A DNA stretch of 64,000 nucleotides from Dryococelus australis (GCA_029891345.1 CM056994.1:56513251-56577250); one strand, 5' to 3'; shown: positions 12,601-23,760, counted from the stretch's first letter. The notes: generated by a model from the letters alone, not told the origin. Program-made: numbers and translations.

Positions 12601-13921
12601 TATTGACTCTTATTTTACCCTACAAGAGATTTATGGTAAACAGATAAGAATGTAGCTTAATGTTAGCATTCCACACCACTGATCTACGTACATGTATGTT
12701 TCTCAGCAAAACAATACATGGAGAGTACTGCTTCGCTCGGGTGAAGACAAACTTCAGCTTCCCCTCTGCCTGGCCTGGGGAACTCCCGCACAGCTCCAGG
12801 CAGTCCACTTCCCACATGCGCAGACCCAGGGAGCGTGCAGCTGCATGTGCAGCCGTTCTCTTCCCTGAGCCACACGGCCCACGTAACAAAAACACAGGCC
12901 TTATTCTCAGCGCTGGCAATCCCGGCCGTTTTCCGGACAGGAATGGCTGTAACAGTGAAACCAGCTCTCCGCAGCACCGATCTGGCCCCGGGGGGCAGGC
13001 GGGCAGCAAGAAGCTACGGTAGTTCTCCCCTGTCACCTGGCAGGGCCCGGGCACAAAAATATGTGTCCTTGGTGGAAGGAATTCATTTTGATCACTAGCC
13101 TGCACAACAGCCGTATGGCCTTTAACTACATGGAAGCCCACTACAATGTTCCTATCACTACTACTCAATTCCTTTGTGTAGTTCGGACCTTCAAATTCTA
13201 CTACTTTGAAGTATAGTGATTCAACACTGCAGTGCCCAGATTCATACTTCTCAACATATACTGAAAAGATGTCCCCTACACAGAGATAGCGAGGTCTCTG
13301 AAAGAAGACGTCCAGAGAAGCATCCATCAAACTGCTTTCCAAATTGCACGTGGGACGCAACAGCCCCAATACCACCTTGGAAGCTATGTGACTCGTGAAC
13401 TTGACATAATCAACAATCACTAAGCTTTCTGCTGTAGTCAATCCAAGCCGATTATGAACATTATGCCAGAGGTCCTCCGTGGCGAGTGCAACAGCGTGTG
13501 GAAGGCCCGCAATCGGCGTAGCTCGGACTAAAGTCGCAGTACTGTGTGACGGCCTGGCGAGCTGCAACCAACGAGGTCCAGACACCTTCAGCGTATCCAG
13601 TAAGCCGTGGCCAATCAGGATGGATGATTCCACATCTCCTTGGAGAGGCCCGGGCACCAGGGATCTGAAGAGCTCTCGTGGGACACACTTGAGAACCACC
13701 TCCCCACTCCTCTTCAGACTGTGCATACGCAGGATGAACAAGAGAGGGAACAGAGCATGGGGGTACTTCGGGAAGAGGATCTGCGATGTGAAGCGTAACA
13801 CACTGAGGAGGGACTGTGGTGACTTCGTTATCACTGCAGACCCTGGGGCTTCCTCCCCATCAAGCCTATCAAGCAGCATCCTAAATGTACTTGCACCCTT
13901 CATGCCATTTCTCAAATACTG
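3469..13921 (-). CDS. Pex6: Pex6, peroxisomal AAA+ ATPase (partial gene, five exons)
   Basis: Peroxin-6 pairs with Pex1 in a hexameric motor that pulls ubiquitinated Pex5 receptor out of the peroxisomal membrane. Five minus-strand exons join at 13921-12692, 11331-11170, 6642-6434, 4698-4616 and 3633-3469 with intron phases 0, 0, 2, 1 and 1. They give 1849 coding nucleotides, about 616 residues. Order: N-terminal domain, D1 ATPase core, D1 lid, linker, and the D2 entry signature VKWEDIGG followed by HPE and SGLKRSG. Every step aligns collinearly with vertebrate PEX6 as I remember it. By that comparison roughly 100 N-terminal residues lie in an upstream exon I could not find. The D2 Walker A, Walker B and second region of homology must lie beyond position 1. 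Introns are 1 to 4.5 kb and full of repeats. The family call is firm; the exact splice sites are inferred from consensus. Confidence 0.9.
3816..4375. repeat. Tandem array, three copies of a 185-bp unit
   Basis: The anchor TGGAAATAAACTGCTACCG recurs at 3821, 4006 and 4191, exactly 185 bp apart, and the third unit ends near 4375. The copies differ at only two or three positions (for example CCTTGAA versus CCATGAA, and CTTGGG versus CTTTGG), so the expansion is recent. It lies inside the Pex6 intron between the short linker exon and the D2-start exon. I see no coding content in the unit. Confidence 0.95.
4616..4698 (-). CDS. Pex6: Pex6 short exon: D1-D2 linker
   Basis: This is an 83-nt exon, so it has no long open frame of its own. 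I found it by looking for the missing linker. Acceptor GTGTAG precedes 4698 and donor GTGAGT follows 4616. It supplies one nucleotide to finish an Arg codon from the previous exon, then encodes a segment ending LLHSEDFQSAL plus one nucleotide. The join to the next exon restores EDFQSALDSMLAAYSDAIGA, which aligns without gaps to the vertebrate [20 protein letters not shown]. Phase 2 in and phase 1 out both fit. Confidence 0.85.
5914..6080. repeat. Homopyrimidine (C/T) tract of about 165 bp
   Basis: An almost unbroken C/T run on the plus strand (purine run on the minus strand), built from irregular CTC, CCT and CCCT blocks, with only a few purines. It lies in a Pex6 intron. Such tracts can adopt triplex (H-DNA) structure; that is known behaviour of the sequence class and was not observed here. 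Confidence 0.85.
6146..6372 (-). repeat. tRNA-derived SINE copy 1
   Basis: Reading from 6372 leftward there is a box-A-like TAGTGCAGCTGCTAGAGC. A degraded box-B-like GGGTTAAATTTGG follows, then the family body GGGAATAGTGCTGGACGATG. The order and spacing match the copies at 44022, 60229 and 61061. It is more diverged than those copies and lies in the Pex6 intron. Confidence 0.65.
6434..6642 (-). CDS. Pex6: Pex6 exon: D1 lid
   Basis: The exon is 209 nt. It is entered in phase 0 after TTGTGCAG and ends in phase 2 at the donor GTAAGG (6433-6428). It encodes SGVPASVGRLFLQLVEVG and then a helical, Leu/Ala-rich lid segment ending QSPGFLLADLAALVVRTIR. The pattern (P-A-x-V, F-x-x-L-V-E-V, then G-F-x-x-x-D-L-x-A-L) matches the PEX6 segment after VVATTS. 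The GC content is clearly above that of the surrounding intron. Confidence 0.87.
7560..8150 (+). promoter_or_regulatory. LTR-like promoter region with TATA box
   Basis: GC-richer than its surroundings. A CCACCCCTGAGAGGCGGAGC block is followed by TATA box CTATAAAAG at 7648-7656 and further GC-rich transcribed-looking sequence. The arrangement resembles a solo LTR or the promoter end of a non-autonomous retroelement in the Pex6 intron, opposite in strand to Pex6. I did not find the matching second LTR or clean TG...CA ends, so this is a structural guess. Confidence 0.3.
8151..9740. other. Intron sequence, possibly the body of a non-autonomous element
   Basis: At 8974-9294 there is a plus-strand open segment rich in Pro, Ser and Thr. 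The stretch 9300-9700 looks like mobile-element DNA (GC-richer blocks), but no domain is recognisable and no terminal repeats were found. Confidence 0.3.
9741..9772 (+). repeat. (TAA)n microsatellite
   Basis: An ATAATAATA run with one interruption by AAC. Confidence 0.9.
9773..11169. other. Pex6 intron, nothing recognised
   Basis: AT-rich intron sequence upstream of the D1-lid exon. I see no coding segment, RNA gene or obvious repeat. Confidence 0.5.
11170..11331 (-). CDS. Pex6: Pex6 exon: D1 Walker B to sensor region
   Basis: This exon has 54 codons in phase 0. The acceptor is CAG before GTT at 11331, and the donor is GTACGT at 11169. It begins VLCRDKDGQDDARVVAFF and continues to FISVVATSD, which corresponds to the vertebrate PEX6 stretch with GRDRDG, EDARV and MVVATTS. 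It joins the previous exon in the middle of the D1 Walker B strand. The usual acidic pair is absent: the joined motif reads IVLLRNIH then VLCRD. That fits the known non-catalytic nature of D1 in Pex1/Pex6. Confidence 0.87.
11878..11898 (+). repeat. Poly-G run of 21 bases
   Basis: An unbroken G run followed by a short GT-rich stretch, in the Pex6 intron between the D1 exons. Its length is prone to sequencing error. Confidence 0.9.
12692..13921 (-). CDS. Pex6: Pex6 exon: N-terminal domain and D1 Walker A
   Basis: This exon has 410 codons in phase 0. The first part is the poorly conserved Pex6 N domain, with segments such as QRPRYLCVGDIFSVYV that match the double-psi-barrel-like region of the family. 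The D1 P-loop GPCGSGKR is at 12857-12880, and the last codons read IVLLRNIH. The acceptor is a polypyrimidine run ending in CAGCAG at 13924-13919, a tandem NAGNAG site that could include or skip one Gln. The donor after His is GTACGT at 12691-12686. Reading on past the donor soon reaches unrelated sequence and a stop. The D1 P-loop has Arg where Ser/Thr normally binds Mg-ATP. Confidence 0.9.
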
Positions 13922-16900
13922 CTGAAACAAAACATTAAGAAACTGGGTCAGTGGCTCAAGAAATAGTTCCTGACAATTTCAATGGAAAATACAATGTGAT
14001 CATAAAACCTCACCTTTATTACAGCACAAAGATTTATCAAAATAATTTATAAACTGGTGTTTTAAGAATGACTTATTGCAAGAAAACCCAAGTGAGTTGT
14101 ACTGCAAGTAACTCTGATTTTAGTTATGATTAAATATTAAATTCTTTTGTTATGTTTTAAAGCTTTAGAAAATTTTCTTCCCCATTTACGTATATAACAT
14201 AGGCCTAATCCATGTCTGTGGTGTCAATTGATTCAGCAAAAAAATGATAAACTACTCACAAAAAAAATCTGCAAATTATTACAGTAAAACTCTGTTAAGA
14301 CGTTTTTGTAGGGACTGAAAAAATAAAACTTATTAACCAGGAAAACTTCTTAAAAGAGTTAAATTACACATGCGCTTATACACAAGGTGCAAAATTATTC
14401 AACAAATTAAGCAAGAAAACTTCTTAGGTGGGAACTTATTAACCGGGTTTTACTTAGTATTCTTTACGTGTTAAAATGTAGCACTTTCAACATTCCACAT
14501 GTTATGCACAATTCAAGCAAATCATGGTTTGTGCAATAAAGTCTACACAGATATCTGCCATGACTTCTTGGTTATATGGTGGACAGAGCTGATACAGTGT
14601 AAATTATGTGGTTGTGTGGACAATGCCCCCTATTTGTTCAGCTCGCTGACACCTGGCTTCACAGAATGTCATGCCCAGCTCCGACCTCTCTGTGCAGGAA
14701 GAGACCAAGAACAGGTGTCCTGAACGAGTCAGATGGGAGCAAGGCACGGTGACGCCGCCATAAACTGTAAGTGGTCAACAACTATGTTTCACCATAGTGT
14801 CCTTTATTTTGATCTGTTGCCATCCCTGTTACACTCTGTGATGGTTACCTAGACATGCGCACAATAACTGGAACAGAACTATGCATTTGGCAGTTACGGC
14901 ACTTTGCTTCGCATTCTGCATACGCTTTCCTCTGCAACCCCTGCGAGGATCACCTCAATATTAGTCGGCAATGCAAGTTGTGTCAGGGTTGGCAATTCTG
15001 CACCCTACTTCTGTTGAAATACGTGAAAGGACCACAGGGACAATATATGGAGCCTCTAGGGGTATATTGTAGAAATCTCCATTTTACAAATATTCTTAAC
15101 TGATAGGTAATTTAATGGTAATGTTCCACATTACCATAGTTTAACTGTTGTAGATAATCAGTTTGATAGGCTGTACGAAGTTATACATTAGTGCAGAAAT
15201 TGTATTTAGTATAGTGGAGTGTACTGTCTCACACTACATGTTAGCATGAAAATTGTAATGCTCACGTTCTGTCTGTGCTTAGCCGTGGTATATGCGGAAG
15301 ATCAACCCCACTAACCAAACCTAACTTCATGATAGGTGAATCACAGGGGTGTGCACATCTACGTGCTATTGCAAACTGGAAAAAATACTGCAATTGCGAT
15401 GGAAGGCTTGCCTCGCTGAAATTTACAAGGAGTATAATCTGTCCCGGGGAAATAATATAAGAAAAATATATACTGTATTTCAGCATGTATAGACCATACA
15501 TTTTTACAAAAAAAAGACTACAAAAAGTGGGGTGCGGCTTATACACAAGATATTGGCATAAAATTTTTTTTCCAAAACACGTTTAGAAATTTGTTAGCAT
15601 ACAGTACATTTTAATGTTTTTATTCTTAAAGGCAGGAAGGAAGGGAAAGAAATAAAAAAAAAAAAATTGTGCAGTTATTTGTTCACTCGGGTTCATAAAC
15701 AAAATAACCTTCATACAGCACGTGTAAAATGTAAACATGTTGGAGCTTGCCCATAGATGTCGTGCATGAGAAAATAATTTCTCTACTGTACAAGAGAAAG
15801 ATATCTTGCGTAGATATTTATTAGGGGTTACAGCCATTTGGGAGGGCCTTAAAAAATGCTAACTTTACCATGAACAGCCTATACTTCAATGTTACCTTAG
15901 CATGGAAAGTGAAGAGCTTGTGTATTGCTGGTGCCTAGCTGTGTCAAATGCAGAATGCACTGAAAAATAGTGTCCAAACATAGCTAAGCATTATGGGCCC
16001 AAACAGAGTCCTCAGCTCCAGCAGGAGATTTAATCCACAAAACCATGACTTAAGGCATGCCAGCAGTTTTTTGTAAGTAGCAAGCGCGAAGTGCTCGAAC
16101 TTCCACAAAGCTTCAAGTTTCATGTAAAAATAATTATGTAAAACAGGTTCAGAACATCAGCGATTCCGAACAATTACCCTTAAAGCTATTATATTTAACA
16201 ATAACTTTTCCCATTCTCTTGCACTCATCAGTGACTGTAGGCATTTACAATATTATCATATTGGTATGACATGACAGTATTGACAGCATATTTGTCATAT
16301 AATAAACCACGGGAACAATGTATGTTTACGTCATAAATATCCTGCTACAATATATAACTACCACAACAACTATCAACCTCTTGACAAAAGGATATAAATG
16401 TAGAGCCTATAACTGTATTTACACAAGTGGTGTTGTACATGTCCCTTCTGAGGTTAACTATCACAGCATGTGTAGATCGTGTAAGCGCGCCCTAATAACA
16501 GTAACCCTGGTCACGAGACCGAATTAACACTATCGGGTTACTTTTCGTAGACCGAAGTGTGAATTATATTATTATTATTATTATATCATTACAAGTCCCT
16601 GATACGTCGTACATCCCAACGACATTAATTCAATGAATTCACACATACAAATACACTTAGCAATGCATACTGTTATACAATACTTACAGTAGATCAGGGC
16701 AATGCCGTACTAACGGTACTACTTAACATTCGACAGGCGCCCCAACATAGTACTATTCTTAAAAAAAATATAGTTTTAAACGCTGACGAACTAATCTTTC
16801 CTGTAACGCAAGTTGTTACGAATAATTTAAAAATTAATTTTTGTTGTTTCACAAAATTATAATAATTACGACACATTGGTTAAATAGGTTAAGAAACACC

Positions 16901-16990
16901 AAAACAATAACAGGTGACACGAAAGAAAATACCATAGATTACGCATAAGAGAGACTGAGATTAACGCTTTAGAGCTAGTGCATTGTCTCG
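13922..16990. other. Upstream Pex6 intron or 5' region, start exon not found
   Basis: About 3 kb of AT-rich sequence upstream of the first identified Pex6 exon. The missing N-terminal coding exon should be here or further right. A CpG-richer block at about 16990-17200 could be a promoter or first exon, but a GTGAGT donor there (16997-16992) would leave phase 1, while the next exon needs phase 0. Nothing else is recognisable. Confidence 0.4.
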
Positions 16991-17474
16991 AACTCACTGG
17001 CCGTGTTCCTTTCGCAGCACTGAAGGGAAAAACTGCATAGCCGCCAGTTGTTGTTCCGTGATTTGATGCGTTTAAAGATGGAATAGGGAACGGAACAACG
17101 CCATGCTCTATTTTCGGCGAGTAATTTGAGCGTTTTGTTTACGAATGACAAGACATTTACATACACGGCGATGGTAAACCCGTTATCCTGTCGCACGATT
17201 TTACAGGATAACTTGTTTACAATTCTATTATTTGTAAACGGGTCATAATAAAATTAAATATAGTATTTAACAGCCACCACCAATCGTATTAACCTCAAAG
17301 TCATACACACAGCAGATTAACATGTCACAGGTTGGCATTCTAACCTGCTTCATTTCTTTCTGTTTAGTTTTTTTCAATGGAGAAAAGGAAACACTGTTTT
17401 AGATTAATGTCTTTCATGAGACGGATTTGTTTTGATGTTTGATATATATATATACACACATACACACGCACACA

Positions 17475-17476
<2 letters not shown>

Positions 17477-17518
<42 letters not shown>
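17477..17518 (+). repeat. (CT)n microsatellite
   Basis: Pure CT dinucleotide run preceded by a CA-rich segment. Confidence 0.95.
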
Positions 17519-17522
<4 letters not shown>

Positions 17523-17872
17523 GAAATTAACCTTACACTGGTAGAATTTACGATATAGGTAAAGAGACTAAAATTATTTACACACTACAGAAGTGTTGAA
17601 AGTGCGACTTTTTTAGGCCATGTGCAATTCAATGATTATACTAACAGATTACAAATACAATATTTACAAAACACACAAACTTATTGTTTGTTAAATTTAC
17701 AGCCACTTAAGAACGTGATTTCCTATGGAAATCCTTTAAAGTTTACTTCACCATTACACATTTGTTCGTCATTAGCATTATATAATTTGGTTGCCGGATC
17801 ATTCAATACAATCAAAACTGTGCTCGTTTCCTAAATCCAATAAACTTGCCCTTGGTCGCCGGCGATACTAAC

Positions 17873-18132
17873 CTCCAAATACGCACATTTCTGGCATTTT
17901 CCTGCCACTGTGATGTCAGAGCATGAAGCATGTGTGCTTTTTCCTCGTGCAAGTTATACGTGAGATTGGGCGGAAGTAGGATGACGTAGTAGCTGCGGCG
18001 ACATGCCTGTGCAAAAGGATCGGAACTATTTCGCTGTGCATATTTCTCATTGTGCAGATAACGGAACACAGTCACTGTCACTCTGTCAAATATTTCTAGC
18101 CAAAAAGATTTTACTCCATCCTTCTTCTTCTT
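17873..18132 (-). CDS. Unidentified coding exon
   Basis: A 260-nt minus-strand open segment bounded by TGCTTTTAG at its start and the donor GTTAGT (17872-17867) at its end. It opens with four Lys codons, then GVKSFWLEIFDRVTVTVF, DPFAQACRRSYYVILLPP, EEKAHMLHALTSQW and finally ARNVRIWR. Composition is balanced, with many Tyr, Trp, Arg and Leu, and it looks like a conserved soluble domain. If the donor is not used, the frame runs on to a stop at 17812. It lies upstream of Pex6 on the same strand, but its exit phase (2) does not fit the first known Pex6 exon (0). It is probably a separate gene. I do not recognise the family. Confidence 0.5.
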
Positions 18133-18139
18133 CTAAAAG

Positions 18140-20135
18140 CACTATTTCACTGGAACTACTGCTGGTTGGCCAGTAGGTTACCAGGTGCTCATTGCGAAAG
18201 GCGTTCCAATGCGCCATGATCTAAAGCATGCAAAAGACCATGGTCTAGGATTTAATCGTACAAACATACAACCATCAAAATCGAATACAAGAAACGTCGA
18301 ATACTAGAAAAAGCGTAATTAAACACGGCAGAAAACCATCAAAACTCGTAGAATACGAGGGACTCATTCATAGTCAGAGCTTAGTCCAAGGATGATCCAG
18401 AAATGAGCTTCCTCGGAATTGGTCTAGGGTTAGTCCAGACTAACTATATCAGATTCATAAACCTCGATTCGTCATTAACTTTAATCAAAGGACATCGATG
18501 TACTCTGTTGTCAGGTTTACCACTGATGCGCATTACAGATTATTCGTATCAAATAAACATTTAATTTCCACTCATGACAAAAAGTAACTATATAGTGTTA
18601 AACACAGTATAACTTACTTAAAATAAAAATATTTTTCCTTTTCAAATTTACAATAAACAAAAGCATAATGAGCATAAACACTGCGCAAGAACAAACAAAA
18701 TATAATCAGTTATTATTGTGTGCTAAATTGAAAATAAAAATACCTGTTTTGTAAATATACATTTTTGTTTGTTTTATTCCATATGTAAGATCATTTTTCA
18801 ATACAGTACAAAGATATTGTATAAGTCAAATTACAGTATACAAGGTTTATAAAATGGACATAATTAACACACATAAGTCAGACTATAGTCCATTCCCATT
18901 GGAAGCAACTTTCTAGGAGCCCTGCTAAATATCTACTAGCAGGTTCGTTTCGTATCCATCTGCCAAATGTAAACAAACTTTGCCACGTGACTGCCATGTA
19001 GCGTCTGTCAAAATCAATGTTTACATTCCATTGTTCGTATACTTTCGCTACACCTAAAAATAATCATTGAAATGTGACTTCTACTTTTATACCTGTCATA
19101 TGTGTTGTTTAATGTTTATACATTTTCAAAGAATTCTGTTATAATCCAAAAACCATTCCATTTGAATATTTACAGTTTAGGCCACTAACATGATTTAGGT
19201 CAGCTTCATGATGATTTAAAAATGCCTGAATTGACAACAGTTCTTGCAGTTATCTTCCATTAACATATTTATTTTCCACGACATAGCACGATATATGTAA
19301 TGCACCTTAGTATTTTGCCGCTACTGTATTTAACATTGTTACAGCTGCGAGGTAAAGGGCTATACTAATTATCCTTTTGTTATTGATATGTGTTAGGTCA
19401 TTTCTTTAAAAGGACGGCTTTAGTTGGAATGAATTTTAAAACAAAGGAACAACCAGTCAAACGAAAAAGGCACATTAAATTCAGGCATGCAACTCCTGTT
19501 GCTCATTTTAGTCATACAAACTTTAAAATGTAGCTGTGAACATGCACACAAATAAGCCTACGATATCTTTCATTCCGCTCATATTTATATGTATTGCTAC
19601 TTACTGTTTATTAGATTTATTGGAATTTATCGGACTGCGCTTAGTATTTACCTTCTCGGATTGTGGCAAATTATGTTATACGACTGTGTTTCAAACCTAT
19701 TAGGGAAAAGATACAATGTTGTGATAAATAAACAGACGTGGATGTAAATAATTAACTTCGTCATAAAAACAGCTCACAGTTAAAGCATATAAAAAGTGGA
19801 AATCAAATATTTGAAGTCATGCACACACAGGGCCAGCGTATCGACCATGATGTACAAAGGCACGCCATTTCACAGAAGCAATTATTAACGAAACACATGT
19901 CACAGCATATTCATTACTGCCGTGGAAACACAGATTTGTCACAATATCGTAACTTGCCTAGGTAGGATTTAAAAAAAAAAGAGTCTACAAATGTGATGTG
20001 GTAATTTGAAGTATTTTTCGGAGTAAGAATAATTTACGTTTCGTTTAACAAAAAGCAATACGCCATGTTCGCCAACTTCGCTTGGTAAGTGCGCTGCCAT
20101 CATATAAATTATATTAAAATAATTATTGAAACAAA
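18140..20135. other. AT-rich intergenic sequence
   Basis: I see no credible coding segment, RNA gene or repeat structure in this stretch. Confidence 0.5.
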
Positions 20136-20139
20136 ATCT

Positions 20140-20690
20140 CTTTTCAGTTGTAAATTACAAATTCAAAAATTACTAATTTGCTGTAAGAAGTATGAAATAT
20201 GCTGCAATTGAAAACATGTATAATTACTGTGTTTATTACTAGCGAAGTGAAACTTCCCGAGTGTGAAAGAGATGAAGAAAGAGAGAGAGAGCGACAAGTC
20301 TTGCTCAGCAGATAGTTTTTCAGTTGCTTTCTCGTTCGATAAAACAACAACGTACCATTACAGCTTACTCACGATATTTACCGCTGTTTTTTTTAAACTG
20401 CAAAAATGAATTATGTTGCCATTGGGGCTACCTAAATATTTAAATATTTCACTAGGCACCGTTTAATTTAGAAATAGTATACTAAAAAACGAGGTTAAAA
20501 TAATATTTTAGCTGTGAACTATTTCTTACCAGTCATTGCCAACATGTCGCTGCAAACACTGTTGTTAATTCATATATAAAAAAGAAATAAATATTACAAG
20601 TTATATAAGATATTAAGGTAAAGGTTAATTTATTCAGTAATACAGTACTCTAAAGTTAACCATAGTTTTATATATTTGATTAAAATTAAA
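20140..20690 (+). repeat. Interspersed repeat family R1, copy 1
   Basis: This roughly 550-bp segment is the reverse complement of 41750-42335 over its length. Shared blocks include CTGTAAGAAGTATGAAATATG, the CTTCCCGAG next to a GA run, and the GTGAACTATTTCTTACCAG block. This copy has only a short interrupted GA run (about 20278-20292), where the other copy has a 95-bp CT run. No coding content, so it is probably a non-autonomous element. Confidence 0.8.
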
Positions 20691-23300
20691 TGACTTATGT
20701 AAGTTGAATGAGTGGGTATGTAAGGGCCCATCCCCTGACACACATAATGCGACATTAAATGTGCGTACCATTCATTTCACAGTCGTATTTATTACATTGA
20801 GATACATTCCCTTCTACAGGGGCACTATACATGAACACTGTTGGCTATTACAACTGGCCATGCAGTAGAACTGACAAAAGTCTTATGACAAACAATGTTT
20901 ACTTGCATAATCAAGCTCCCTGGGGCGATGTTATTCCTGCAGGGAGAGGAGGTGGCTTACCGGGCGGCTGTAGCAACCTGAGGTTCCAGTATTACGTTAA
21001 GTCTATTGTAGTTAATATCCAGATGCAAAATATGAAGGCCCCCAGCGCACACGGGAAAAAGCTGGAGCTCACGACACGCACTCCACCTCCATTGGTTGCT
21101 ACGTGCTGACTAACTTCCTGCTCTATGTGCGGGCTCGCCTCAGCTCACCCTCGTGCAGAAATGGGACTACTTTCTGTCGTGACTTGCAGTTCCTACCCTT
21201 GCAACATGCTAAATGACTAAATAAGCATTTAAGGAGCACAAAAACAACCCTGCAATATAACACTCTCGTGAATGGAATGGACAAAGCACTGTGTGAAGGA
21301 TGAAATAAATAATAAGCTTAACTCTTTCATTGTAAACAATTAACATTCAAATAAACAAAACAAGAAATAAATCCTTTAATTAAAACATATCAACAATGTC
21401 TTTAATTTGGCCTTATACTCTTAGTTCAAATGATCAGTCTATTTTGTTCTCCTCCACAGCATCTCCATGGCAACCACCGACTCCTCTGCACCGGCGTCCC
21501 CTCGCACTTTCGCTGTTCCTGATCACTCCAACGACCGGACGCACACTCTATTCTGTGCAGTGTGTGTGCAGCCCTGCTGTGGCGATGTTTCAGGCTACGG
21601 TCAGAAAAACTGTCTTAGGAGTAGGAGCATGTGGCACATGTCAGTCCATTAGACTCACCAAATGATCAAACGCCACACACACAAAGTGACATCGAGTTCC
21701 CGACACCAAGGATCAAAAATACGAACCATATGTGATGGCCAATAATACACAATTAATATTTCGGTAAAACTGCTTACAATAAGTTTGGTCAAGAAAGGTT
21801 GGACAGTTCAGGCGGTGGCTGTGTCCTATACTGTGCAGTGTTAACAAGTGAAGCCATTTTATATCTTAGAGTTGAGTATTAAAATCGACATAAATTAATC
21901 TACAAGCTTTTTGACCTTAATCATAATATATATAAAGTGTGTGGTTGTTAGTCTCAGGTAACAAACTATAAATTTCTCAGTTAAATATGTAAAGTTGTGA
22001 ATTATTTACATTTAAATTGAAATGTTGTATATGGCATTTTGGTTGCATTGCTTCCTATTCCCTATATATTTTCCTTGAAAATATGCCACAAAATAATTTT
22101 CTGGCGAATATAGGAGCTTCAAAAGTCATGATAAAACTTTAACTACACTGAACTCGCATGGCCCGCCTCGTACACATTTTCATTCATTACTATTAGTTTT
22201 CGTTCGCCGCCGAATAAATCAAACATAGATAGTAGTTTTAAGGCGTGTTTTCGTACCAAATTCACATTCCACAAATGCAAGAATAACACAAATTTATAAA
22301 GAATTCAGAACAACTCGCAAAGCTAATCTGATGTGTGCCACGAGCCTTCGCCCCTAAGACCGTTTGCCCTACCGTGACCTGCAATGACATCGCAGCAGGG
22401 CTGTGCGCTCTGCCGACAGGCAGAGTGTTCGCCAGGTCACCGGTGAGTGATCAGGATCGGCGCAGCACAGAACAGTATGATAGCACGCCAGTGCAGTGGA
22501 GCCAGTAGTTGCCATGGACACGCCAAAGATTCTGCGAGGCGGAGGGATATAAATATATACCTGCTAACCAGTGGAATTTTGAGCCCAGGACCTATGCCAG
22601 AAACTCTTGTTATGTTTTACTAAAGGTTATATAGCTTGTTGTGTTTTCTCTGTACTATAGTGCATTTTTAATGTGTTATTATTTATCTCATCACACATCC
22701 AGTATTATGCCCATTTCATTCACCAGTGTTTATGTTGCAGAGTTCTTTGTGTAATCTTTATATGAGCTTCATTTGGCAGCATGATGCAAGGCAGAACATT
22801 GCAGGTTGTAGCAGGAAATAGTGCCGCTCTGGCACGTGGGTCAGCCAAGGCCCACCCGCATGTCAGGCAGGAATGCTAGTCAGCGAGTAGCATTAGACGA
22901 GGGAGAAGCATGTGTCATGAGCTCCAGCTTTTCCCGTGCAGGCCAGGTGGCATTGAACATTTTGGTATGGACATTTAATTGCAACAGACTTTAATTCATT
23001 TCGGAACATTTTTCGCATATAACTGCCCGGTACACCACCCTCTCTTCCCACGGAAATAACATTGCCTGGGGAAGTATAATTCTGCCATAATTTATTTGTG
23101 TCGTAAGACTTTTTAGCAGTGTAACTGCAGCGCCCGGTCTTGTTTGCCATTCTTTCATTGTGTAGGTGCTCTCCTAGGGGGAAATTTAATCACGTCGAAT
23201 AAATACTACTGTGAACTGAATGGTACATTGTTTATTTCGACTGCTATATGTGTTTAAGAGGACAGGCCTTGCCAGTACCCGCTCACATCATGTCTTACTT
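20690..23300. mobile_element. Long fold-back (near-palindromic) element, arms about 1 kb
   Basis: The left arm (about 20690-21700) and right arm (about 22290-23300) are reverse complements of each other in the same order. Matching blocks: GTACCATTCATTTCACAG with GTACCATTCAGTTCACAG; the GGGAAAAGCTGGAGCTCA block (left near 21052, right near 22935); and CCATGGCAACCACCGACTCC (left near 21465) with CCATGGCAACTACTGGCTCC (right near 22515). The midpoints of all pairs fall at about 22.0 kb. Arm identity looks like roughly 70-85%, with indels. The loop is about 600 bp of AT-rich DNA. No transposase is visible. Confidence 0.8.
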
Positions 23301-23479
23301 CATTAGTCTTTGCAAGTGTAATTTAAAATCAGTGTTCCGTATCTTATGGTCTTGTGATTGAACCTGACAATCCACATATGCAAGTGTTAATGGCTAGTCA
23401 GTTTTTCCGCTACGAGAAGCATTATGGTATGTAGTCGACCCACCGGCTACTGTTTAGCAAACAGCTGCAAAATTCTCCA

Positions 23480-23760
23480 ACCTGGAGTAACAACCGATGG
23501 GGCAGAGGTCATTAACATCTTCGGCGAGGAGATTTAGTCCGGTTGGACTGCCCGCAACCCTGAGATCAGCAGAGTCAACAATCACCTTTACGTCGCCTCG
23601 ACGGTGTCTGGCGCCTATTCGGGTAAACCACATCCTAGACCTCAAATTCATATCCCCAAAATCATTTCCATCCCTTCATCGGGCCATCGGCAGCCGTCAA
23701 ATGGCTGGCCCGAGTGTGTGGAACAGTCCTACATCTTTCCTGACGCACTGACAACCTTCA
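23480..23760 (+). pseudogene. Possible LINE ORF2 C-terminal remnant
   Basis: Near the 3' end the plus strand encodes HRAIGSRQMAGPSVWNSPTS before a stop. This resembles the last residues of jockey/CR1-type reverse-transcriptase ORFs, where a GPxxWNSLP motif is common. Upstream, the sense is hard to follow because of frame breaks. No poly-A or target duplication was identified. Confidence 0.35.

Noticed and set aside
12660-13925. Several open frames on the plus strand opposite the large Pex6 exon
   Set aside because: Antisense shadows of a GC-rich coding exon; no domain and no splice context.
16998-17196. Candidate Pex6 first exon (ATG at 17196, GTGAGT donor at 16997)
   Set aside because: It would end in phase 1, while the next known exon needs phase 0. 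The encoded sequence has no recognisable Pex6 similarity, so it is not claimed.
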